A stretch of 42,651 bases of DNA from Streptomyces fructofermentans. GTDB lineage: Bacteria; Actinomycetota; Actinomycetes; Streptomycetales; Streptomycetaceae. The position numbers and the translations under genes are program-made. The stretch is taken from contig NZ_BMWD01000047.1 in NCBI RefSeq assembly GCF_014651055.1, positions 1 to 42,651 of the forward strand. Direction: 5' to 3'. Under the pieces are notes generated by a model. That model saw only the letters and a list, made by a program, of their open reading frames with translations. It searched no databases and was not told where the DNA came from. Below are positions 16,941-22,486 of this stretch, piece after piece. Positions within the stretch are counted from its first letter, which is position 1. Each line of letters opens with the position of its first letter.

Positions 16941-17156
16941 TCAGAGACCGGCGACCAGGCCGGTGACCGGGGCGGTGTTCAGGCCGGTCGCACCCTCGAC
17001 CGTGCCGACGACGGTGTCGACCAGGCCGGAGACCGGGGCGATGCCGTCCACGAGGCCGGTGACGGTGCCGACGGCGTTCAGCGCGAGGCCGCCGGAGACG
17101 TTGTCGAGGTCGGCGTCGGAGATCTCGGCGGTCTGGACCTGGGGGGTGGAGTTCAT
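16941..17156 (-). CDS. Double-glycine-leader peptide precursor, Cys-less core
   Basis: 71 aa. The leader ends in EISDADLDNVSGG (residues 11-23), a textbook GG-type leader for C39 cleavage after Gly23. The predicted mature peptide is 48 residues (24-71). It has no Cys, Lys, Arg, His or aromatic residue, is rich in Gly, Val, Thr and Leu, and carries three acidic residues (D37, D47, E54). Three related segments repeat: VTGLVDG (32-38), VSGLVDT (42-48), VTGLVAG (64-70), two of them preceded by AP. Lack of Cys rules out lanthionine rings and disulfides. The ATG at 17156 has GGAAGG 10 bases upstream. It is transcribed ahead of the adaptor and two NHLP transporters and is the likely cargo. A membrane-active, signalling or self-assembling surface peptide are all possible; activity is unknown. 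Confidence 0.88.
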   Translation of the reverse strand: MNSTPQVQTAEISDADLDNVSGGLALNAVGTVTGLVDGIAPVSGLVDTVVGTVEGATGLNTAPVTGLVAGL

Positions 17157-17185
17157 GAGGAACTTACCTTCCTATTGGTATTCAC

Positions 17186-17210
17186 AGGGGGGAGCGGCCC
17201 CCTCTGGGGG
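17186..17210 (-). promoter_or_regulatory. Two mutually exclusive small hairpins in the peptide mRNA leader
   Basis: The C run at 17198-17202 can pair either with the G run at 17206-17210 (3-base loop) or with the G run at 17187-17191 (6-base loop). In the mRNA this is CCCCC-AGA-GGGGG-CCGCT-CCCCC, about 30-50 bases before the start codon. A switch role is speculative. Confidence 0.35.
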
Positions 17211-17608
17211 ACAGATGGCCGGCCGCTGCCGCGAGCGCCCGGAACCCGTTGCCGGGTACCGGTGGGGTGACGCCCGCGGTGCAACGGATCAAAGCACGGC
17301 CGCGCTCCGGGCTTCCAATCAACGAGCCCTTTGATCAGGGCGTTTGGTGTCCGTGCCGGTTCATACGTGCAGGCGCGCGCACGCCTCGGTGGCGACTTCT
17401 TCACATGGCTCCGAGGTGGTTCACATTCGCGCGCCGAATCCCTTCCCGGGAATCGGGCACACCTCTCCAAAGGCGCGGCACGCGCCCGTCCGCCGTGTGG
17501 ATTCACCGCGTGCCGTGACGCGTGTGCGTATTCGATGTGCAGATTCCCCGAAGCCGGGATTCGGCCGCGGTTCGTCGACGTTCCGTCACCGCCCAGTGGC
17601 GGTCCGCA

Positions 17609-17679
17609 ATCCGTTGGCCACGGGTGTCCGACTGCGGGCGGGCGATCCGTTGGCCACGGATGTCCGACTGCGGGCGGGC
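17609..17679. repeat. 36-bp tandem duplication, two copies
   Basis: Copy 1 starts at 17609 and copy 2 at 17645, a period of 36. Each reads ATCCGTTGGCCACGG followed by G/A and TGTCCGACTGCGGGCGGGC, so one base in 35 differs. It lies in non-coding DNA between the peptide operon promoter region and the PfpI gene terminator. Confidence 0.85.
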
Positions 17680-17723
17680 CACCGGGGGCACCCGCCGCCG
17701 GCCGCGCGTACCCGTCGAAGAAC

Positions 17724-17762
17724 GGCGTCCGGCCGCGACCCTGTGGGCCGCGGCCGGACGCC
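17724..17762 (-). terminator. Terminator of the PfpI-family gene
   Basis: A 14-bp perfect stem, GGCGTCCGGCCGCG (17724-17737) with CGCGGCCGGACGCC (17749-17762), loop of 11 bases, starting 50 bases after the stop codon of the minus-strand gene. Confidence 0.75.
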
Positions 17763-17811
17763 GGGGAGTGCCGGGCCGCGAACGGCCGTCGGCGATGTCT
17801 CGGAGAGGGTG

Positions 17812-18507
17812 TCAGCCGAGCTTCTTGAGGAGCTCGGTGGCGAGCGGGGCGGAGGAGGCGGGGTTCTGGCCGGTGACGAGGTTGCGGTCGACGACCACGT
17901 ACGGGGCCCACGGCTCGCCCTCCTGGAAGTCGCCGCCGATCTCCACCAGCCGGTCCTGGAGCAGCCACTTCGCCTTGCCCGCGAGGCCGGCCTGGGTCTC
18001 CTCGGTGTTGGTGAAGCCGGTCAGGCGGTAGCCCGCGAAGGCGTTGGTGCCGTCGTCCTTCGTGGCGGCCAGCAGCGCGGCCGGGCCGTGGCAGACGACG
18101 CCGAGCGGCTTGCCCGACTCCAGCGCGAGGGTGAGGAGGCGGCCCGACTCCGGGCTGACGGCGAGGTCCTCCATGGGCCCGTGGCCGCCGGGGTAGAAGA
18201 CGGCCGCGTACTCGTCGAGGTCCACGTCCTCCAGCCGGACGGGGTGCTGGAGTTCGGTGAACGAGTCGAGGGCCGCGGCGACCTTGTCGGCCCCCTCCTG
18301 GCCGCCGTTCACCTCGGCGGCCAGGCTGCCCCGGTCCACGGTCGGGACGACGCCGCCGGGCGTCGCCACGACGACCTCGTGCCCGGCGGCCCTGAACGCC
18401 TCGTACGGGGCGGCCGCCTCCTCGGCCCAGAATCCGGTCGGGTGCTTCGTGCCGTCGGCGAGGGTCCAGAAGTCGGCGCCGGTCACTACAAAAAGAATCT
18501 TCGACAT
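17812..18507 (-). CDS. DJ-1/PfpI-family protein (Hsp31-like, class I glutamine amidotransferase fold)
   Basis: 231 aa. The nucleophile elbow VVCHGPAAL carries the reactive Cys, preceded by the family segments FYPGGHGPMEDL and GLWAEE-like TGFWAEEAAAPYEAFRAAGH at the N-terminus. This pattern fits the Hsp31/glyoxalase III-like branch, whose members act as glutathione-independent methylglyoxal-detoxifying or deglycase-type enzymes. ATG 18507 has no ribosome site, but TACCTT ends 6 bases upstream with TTGGAT at 18-base spacing, indicating a leaderless transcript. A 22-bp palindrome lies just upstream of the -35. The gene is monocistronic with a strong terminator. Exact substrate is not known. Confidence 0.9.
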   Translation of the reverse strand: MSKILFVVTGADFWTLADGTKHPTGFWAEEAAAPYEAFRAAGHEVVVATPGGVVPTVDRGSLAAEVNGGQEGADKVAAALDSFTELQHPVRLEDVDLDEYAAVFYPGGHGPMEDLAVSPESGRLLTLALESGKPLGVVCHGPAALLAATKDDGTNAFAGYRLTGFTNTEETQAGLAGKAKWLLQDRLVEIGGDFQEGEPWAPYVVVDRNLVTGQNPASSAPLATELLKKLG

Positions 18508-18513
18508 GCCTCG

Positions 18514-18543
18514 AAGGTAGGCCGGACGAACATGGAGATCCAA
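18514..18543 (-). promoter_or_regulatory. Leaderless promoter of the PfpI-family gene
   Basis: On the minus strand, TTGGAT (18543-18538), an 18-base spacer and TACCTT (18519-18514), ending 6 bases before ATG 18507. The lack of a Shine-Dalgarno supports a leaderless mRNA. Confidence 0.55.
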
Positions 18544-18559
18544 TAGGGGATCCACTGGG

Positions 18560-18581
18560 TGCCATCGGATATCCGATGGCA
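18560..18581. promoter_or_regulatory. 22-bp perfect palindrome upstream of PfpI promoter
   Basis: GCCATCGGATATCCGATGGC (18561-18580), extended by one more T/A pair on each side, with no spacer. It begins 16 bases upstream of the predicted -35 box, a position suited to a dimeric activator or to a distal repressor site. No regulator gene is adjacent. Confidence 0.7.
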
Positions 18582-18815
18582 TCACGGGAATAGCCCCGAA
18601 TGGCCGCCGAACGTCGGCCGGCACGCCCGCCGCGTGCCTCCGGACCGCCATTCCGCCGAGCCCCGGAATGCTGTTTGCCGGCCCTGCGGGGCCGTTCTCG
18701 GAGAACCGTCCGCGGGAATCCGTCCGCAGGGCGCCGCCCGACGGAGGGCCACCTCGGAGCACGGCCGGCCGGCCCCGGCAGGGCTGCCGGAGCCGGCGGA
18801 GCGGGCCGGGAGGTG

Positions 18816-19229
18816 TCAGCCGAGCAGCGCGTACACCGTGCTCGCGCGGGCCGCGATCTCCGTGGAGCCCTCCGGGGTCATCACGAGATCGGCGAACGCC
18901 GTCCGGCGGCCCAGCTTGGTCACGACCGCCTCGATCAGCACGTCCGTGCCGACGACCGCGCGCTGGAACGACGTCGACTGCTGGACCGTCGTCATCGGCC
19001 CGTAGCCTCCGCGCGCCGCGGAGACCGCGATCACCGTCGCCGTGTCCGCGGCCGCCATGAGGGCTTGGCCGGACAGCGCGCCGCCCTCCCGGGCCAGCCG
19101 GTCGGACCACGGGAGCCGGAGCACTGCCCGGCGCTCGTCCACCTCCTCGACGGACAGACCGAGGTCGAGGACCCAGGGAGCGAAGTTGTCGGTGAGGATC
19201 TTGTCCGCATCAGCGGTGGTCAGCGTCAT
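18816..19229 (-). CDS. PaaI-type hotdog thioesterase
   Basis: 137 aa from ATG 19229, the usual size for a single hotdog domain. The central helix segment EGGALSGQALMAAADTATVIAV corresponds to the family HGG..xxxADTA signature, and the following strand has TTVQQSTSFQRAV. Members hydrolyse acyl-CoA thioesters, often aryl- or phenylacetyl-CoA, as dimers or tetramers in the cytoplasm. The frame stays open for 40 more codons upstream, but that extension is poor in family features and ATG 19229 fits the domain edge. No good ribosome site is seen. It is not coupled to another gene, so the natural substrate cannot be inferred. Confidence 0.82.
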   Translation of the reverse strand: MTLTTADADKILTDNFAPWVLDLGLSVEEVDERRAVLRLPWSDRLAREGGALSGQALMAAADTATVIAVSAARGGYGPMTTVQQSTSFQRAVVGTDVLIEAVVTKLGRRTAFADLVMTPEGSTEIAARASTVYALLG

Positions 19230-19414
19230 GCGGCCATTGTTCCGCGCTGTCGCGGGCGGGGTGGACGGGACAACGGATTCACGCTTTCGCAAAGGAAGTT
19301 GGTCGGGAGCGTTGAACGCCCCACGCATCGCGTCCGTACCAACAGCCATCCAGGCGCCCGCCGTCAGCTGCCAATCGGCGGCACGGACCCCCCAGTCCCC
19401 AGGAGGTCAGGAAG

Positions 19415-20779
19415 TTGAGCCACAAGCGGATACCGAAGCGCAAGGCCGTCATAGCCGCGGGAAGTGTGGTGGCGCTCGGCGCGGCGGCACTCATCCTGCC
19501 GAACGCGATGGCGTCCCAGACCGACGCGACGGAAGGTGCCGCCCCCAGAACGCTGAAGGCCGCGGACGCCTCCGACCTCGCCTCGCAGCTCGCCGAGCAG
19601 CTCGGCGAAGCCTTTGCCGGTGCGTATTACGACGCCGGTAAGCAGCAGCTCATCATCAACGTGGTGGGCGACAACAACAACGTCGTCGTCCAGGCGCAGA
19701 GGGCGGGAGCGGTCGTCCGCGAGGTCGACAACAGCACCGCCGAACTCAAGTCCGCTGCACGGACGCTGAAGACCGAGGCGACCATCCCGGGCACGGCGTG
19801 GTCCGTCGACCCGAGGACGAACAAGATCCGGGTCACCGCCGACAGCACGGTCGAGGGCGCCGACTGGGACCAGTTGGAGTCGACCGTCGACGGCCTGGGC
19901 TCGGGCATGGCGACCATCACCAAGTCCGCCGGTGAGTTCAAGACGTTCGTCGAGGGCGGCGACGCCATCTTCGGCGGCGGCGCACGCTGCTCGCTCGGCT
20001 TCAACGTCGTCACCGGCGACGGCACCCCCGGCTTCCTGACCGCGGGACACTGCGGTGTCGCCACCGCCGAGTGGTCGGACGCCCAGAACGGCGCGCCCAT
20101 CGGTACGGTCGAGGCGGCCACGTTCCCCGGGGACGGCGACTTCGCGCTGGTCAAGTACGACGACCCGGCGACCGAGGCGCCCAGCACGGTGGACACCGGC
20201 GGCGGCCAGACCGTGGAGATCGTGCAGGCCGCGGAGGCCGCGGTCGGCCAGGAAGTCATCCGCATGGGCAGCACCACCGGTCTGAACGACGGTCAGGTCA
20301 CCGGTCTCGACGCCACCGTGAACTATCCGGAGGGCACGGTCACCGGTCTCATCCAGACGAACGTCTGCGCCGAGCCGGGCGACAGCGGAGGCTCCCTGTT
20401 CACCGCGGAGGGCAGCGCGATCGGCCTGACCTCCGGCGGCAGCGGTGACTGCACCGTCGGCGGCGAGACCTTCTTCCAGCCGGTGACCACCGCGCTGGCC
20501 GCGGTCGGCGCCCAGATCGGCGCGGGCGACGCGGGTGCCGGCGGGGAAGCCGGTGCCGGCGAGGAGGCGGGCGCGGGCGAGGAGGCAGGCGCCGGTGAGG
20601 ACGCCGGCGTCGGCGAACAGGCCGGTGCGGGCGAGGAGGCCGGTGCCGGTGAGGAAGCGGGCGCCGGCGAAGAGGCAGGCGCGGGCGCCGGTGAGGAAGC
20701 CGGTGCCGGTGACCAGGCGGGCGACGAGGCCGGCGGTTACGGCGCGGGCGACGACTCGGGCCTTCAGCAGGGCCACTGA
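19415..20779 (+). CDS. Secreted S1 serine protease (streptogrisin type) with acidic repeat tail
   Basis: 454 aa. A basic start (SHKRIPKRK) and hydrophobic signal segment are followed by a propeptide (about 40-185) and a chymotrypsin-fold domain beginning near AIFGGGARCSLGFNV. The catalytic triad is H212 (LTAGHCG), D242 (GDGDFALV) and S324 (EPGDSGGSL); the S1 pocket strand is LTSGGSGDC. From about residue 370 the tail is eleven imperfect GAGEEA units, then a Gly/Asp-rich end. Usual streptogrisins end after the protease domain or carry a chitin-binding domain, so this acidic tail is unusual. The start is TTG 19415 with AGGAGGT at 19401-19407. As a secreted protease with propeptide it is probably self-activating. 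The SSI gene 12 kb away encodes a possible inhibitor of such enzymes; that link is inference. Confidence 0.93.
   Translation: MSHKRIPKRKAVIAAGSVVALGAAALILPNAMASQTDATEGAAPRTLKAADASDLASQLAEQLGEAFAGAYYDAGKQQLIINVVGDNNNVVVQAQRAGAVVREVDNSTAELKSAARTLKTEATIPGTAWSVDPRTNKIRVTADSTVEGADWDQLESTVDGLGSGMATITKSAGEFKTFVEGGDAIFGGGARCSLGFNVVTGDGTPGFLTAGHCGVATAEWSDAQNGAPIGTVEAATFPGDGDFALVKYDDPATEAPSTVDTGGGQTVEIVQAAEAAVGQEVIRMGSTTGLNDGQVTGLDATVNYPEGTVTGLIQTNVCAEPGDSGGSLFTAEGSAIGLTSGGSGDCTVGGETFFQPVTTALAAVGAQIGAGDAGAGGEAGAGEEAGAGEEAGAGEDAGVGEQAGAGEEAGAGEEAGAGEEAGAGAGEEAGAGDQAGDEAGGYGAGDDSGLQQGH
20530..20725 (+). repeat. Coding repeat, GAGEEA hexapeptide array
   Basis: About eleven 18-bp units encoding GAGEEA or close variants (GAGGEA, GAGEDA, GVGEQA, GAGDQA) in the tail of the S1 protease. 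The codons vary between copies, so the array is not a very recent expansion. Confidence 0.85.
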
Positions 20780-20811
20780 TCCGGCCGTACGTCACTGACG
20801 GTCGTGGTGGA

Positions 20812-20845
20812 GCGGCCCGGTCCTCCGGCGGGAGGACCGGGCCGC
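20812..20845. terminator. Bidirectional terminator hairpin
   Basis: A 15-bp perfect stem, GCGGCCCGGTCCTCC (20812-20826) with GGAGGACCGGGCCGC (20831-20845), closed by the tetraloop GGCG. It lies between the convergent protease and oxidoreductase genes. Confidence 0.85.
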
Positions 20846-20909
20846 GACGCGTGTGTGCGGGGCCAGGGGGCGGACGCGGCCGGGCGGTGCGCGTCGGCCC
20901 CGCGTCGGG

Positions 20910-21818
20910 TCAGCGCGGTCCGCGGATGCCGTCGATGATCCGTGTCCAGTTGTCGCCCCCGTGTCCGTCCGCGATCGCGCGCCGGTAGTGAGCACGCACG
21001 GCCAGGGGCAGCGCGGGGTCGAGGCCGATGGACCTGCTGGTCTCGACGATGTGGTCGGCCGTGGCACCCATCATGGTGACCGTACTGAGGTCGCCGGGAT
21101 GCTCCCCCGCGTCCAGCGCGGCGCCGGGGTTCTCGTCGCCGGCCCTCAGGATGTCGCCGATCGAGTCGGCGGAGGCGAGCAGCTCCGGCAGCGCTTCCGC
21201 GGCCCTCGTCCCCGCGCTGCCCAGCATCGCGGTGGCGTGCATCAGCGCGGACAACGTCGTGAGGAACACCGCGAGTTGGGCCTGGTACATCAACTGCGCG
21301 AGGCCCGGGTCCTCTCCCAGGTACTTCGGCGTTCCGAGCGGCGCCAACGCCGCCAGGTGGCTGTCCAGCAGTTCGCCGCGCCCGCTGTAGTAGACATGGG
21401 CCGCCTCCGTGCCCACCATCGGCGCGGGGACCATGACGCCTCCGGTGAGGAAGCCGGCGCGGTGGCCCGCCGCCCAGTTCGCCGCCTCGCGGGTGCGGTC
21501 GGGCGTGTCGGAACTGAGGTTGACCAGCGTCCGGCCCGCGAGCGACCCGGTGGCGCCGCCGAGGACGTCGTACATCGCTTGGTAGTCGGTGAGGCTCAGG
21601 ACCACGAGACCACTCGCCTCGACCGCCTCGCCGGGGGTCGCCGCGAGCGTCGCCCCGTCGGCCACGACGCCGTCGGCCCGAGCGGCGGTGCGGTTCCAGA
21701 CGGTGACCGGGTGGCCGGCGCGGAGGAGGACGCGTGTCATCGCCCGGCCCATCGGACCGAGCCCGATCACGGTGACAGCGCTCTTCTGCCTGGTGGTGGG
21801 GTTCCGTTGTTCGTTCAC
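20910..21818 (-). CDS. NAD(P)-dependent oxidoreductase, imine reductase / 6PGDH-like
   Basis: 302 aa. The N-terminal Rossmann fold has VTVIGLGPMGRAM and HPVTVWNRT, and TGGVMVPAP follows. These, with the C-terminal GDNWTRII-type end, match the imine reductase branch of the 3-hydroxyisobutyrate/6-phosphogluconate dehydrogenase superfamily. The helix that usually carries the catalytic Asp or Tyr reads LAQLMYQAQLAVF, suggesting a Tyr-type enzyme. The start is taken as GTG 21818, but the GGAGGG site is only 1-2 bases away, so a slightly later GTG (before TVIGLG) is possible. It is divergent from an HxlR regulator across 83 bases and is the likely target of that regulator. Confidence 0.85.
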   Translation of the reverse strand: MNEQRNPTTRQKSAVTVIGLGPMGRAMTRVLLRAGHPVTVWNRTAARADGVVADGATLAATPGEAVEASGLVVLSLTDYQAMYDVLGGATGSLAGRTLVNLSSDTPDRTREAANWAAGHRAGFLTGGVMVPAPMVGTEAAHVYYSGRGELLDSHLAALAPLGTPKYLGEDPGLAQLMYQAQLAVFLTTLSALMHATAMLGSAGTRAAEALPELLASADSIGDILRAGDENPGAALDAGEHPGDLSTVTMMGATADHIVETSRSIGLDPALPLAVRAHYRRAIADGHGGDNWTRIIDGIRGPR

Positions 21819-21851
21819 CCCTCCATGCTCGGAGAGCGCGACTAGTCTCGG

Positions 21852-21891
21852 AAGTACCCACTCTTTACTGCGGTACTTACCTTTTAGTAAG
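21852..21891. promoter_or_regulatory. Inverted repeats in the HxlR / oxidoreductase intergenic region
   Basis: Two overlapping repeats: AAGTACC (21852-21858) with GGTACTT (21872-21878), and CTTAC (21876-21880) with GTAAG (21887-21891). Both lie in the 83-bp gap between the divergent genes, where HxlR regulators commonly bind. AT content is higher than in the flanks. The exact promoter boxes could not be fixed. Confidence 0.5.
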
Positions 21892-21901
21892 GGGATCTGC
21901 G

Positions 21902-22273
21902 ATGGCCAGGGCGCCGAGACTCGGGCCTTACATCTGTGGCATCGACGCCGCGCTCGACGTGGTGAGCGGCAAGTGGAAGGGACTGATCCTCTGGGAACTC
22001 GACGCCCATGGCGTCCGCCGCTTCGCCGAACTCCGGCGCGGACTGCCGGGAGTGAGCGAGAAGATGCTCACCCAGCACCTGCGGGAGATGGAGACGGACG
22101 GCCTCGTGCACCGCGAGGTGTATGCCGAGGTGCCCCCGCGGGTGGAGTACTCCCTGACCGAGCACGGGCGCACGCTCAACCGGGCGCTCGCGCCGCTCGG
22201 CGCCTGGGGGGTCGAGCGAATCCGCCGCGAGGGCCACGAGACGGTCGACGCGGCCGAGCCCTCGCACCTCTGA
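21902..22273 (+). CDS. HxlR-family transcriptional regulator
   Basis: 123 aa, a complete winged helix-turn-helix of the HxlR type. The family pattern is clear: C-x-IDAALDVVSGKWKGLILWEL, then RFAELRRGLPGVSEKMLTQHLREMETDGLV and VEYSLTEHGRTLNRAL. The N-terminal Cys12 is the position used for redox or aldehyde sensing in several relatives (HypR, YodB), but that role here is inference. ATG 21902 has AAGGGGA 6 bases upstream. It is divergent from an imine-reductase-like gene and probably regulates both itself and that gene through the inverted repeats between them. Confidence 0.93.
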   Translation: MARAPRLGPYICGIDAALDVVSGKWKGLILWELDAHGVRRFAELRRGLPGVSEKMLTQHLREMETDGLVHREVYAEVPPRVEYSLTEHGRTLNRALAPLGAWGVERIRREGHETVDAAEPSHL

Positions 22274-22327
22274 ACGCCCCGGCCGCCGACCCGGTCCGGG
22301 CGCGTCCCTCCCGGAACCGCCCCGGCG

Positions 22328-22448
22328 CACGGACACGTCCCCGGCCGCGCGGCTCACGGACACGTTCCCCGGCCGCCCGGCGCACGGACACGTGCCCGGC
22401 CGCGCGGCTCACGGACACGTCCCCCGGCCGCCCCGCGCACGGACACGT
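22328..22448. repeat. Five tandem repeats, alternating 27/28-bp period
   Basis: The core CACGGACACGT begins at 22328, 22355, 22383, 22410 and 22438. Between copies lies CCCCGGCCGC plus GCGGCT or CCGGCG, so the array is really a 55-bp unit of two half-units repeated about 2.5 times. It fills the gap between the convergent HxlR and phosphatase genes. Each core contains GGACACGTCC-like dyad symmetry in two copies. Confidence 0.85.
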
Positions 22449-22486
22449 GCCGACTCCGCCGGTCAGGTCACGGCCGAAGCCGGTCC

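Larger units (their letters stand above)
17211..17811. other. Upstream region of the peptide operon
   Basis: No gene supported. It should hold the promoter of the peptide gene, but I could not fix a convincing -35/-10 pair. Seen here: 8-bp arms GATCAAAG (17287-17294) and CTTTGATC (17329-17336) facing each other; a near-perfect palindrome CCGAATCCC-5-GGGAATCGG (17434-17456); a 36-bp tandem duplication (17609-17679); and the terminator of the next gene (17724-17762). Confidence 0.5.
18508..18815. other. Intergenic region, PfpI gene to thioesterase gene
   Basis: 308 bases without a gene. The left end holds the PfpI promoter and the 22-bp palindrome described separately. The right part is plain GC-rich sequence with no clear terminator for the thioesterase gene. 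Confidence 0.5.

Noticed and set aside
16941..17156. Lanthipeptide precursor call
   Set aside because: The core has no Cys, and no lanthionine synthetase is in the window. Only the leader type resembles lantibiotic leaders.
19312..19342. Promoter TTGAAC / TACCAA for the S1 protease gene
   Set aside because: Spacer of 19 bases and a -10 not matching TANNNT; too weak to list as a feature.
19230..19349. 40-codon N-terminal extension of the thioesterase
   Set aside because: The extension is not hotdog-like and has no better start signal; ATG 19229 fits the single-domain size.
22328..22448. Possible CRISPR array
   Set aside because: Repeats are head to tail with no unique spacers, alternate 27/28 bases, and there are no cas genes.
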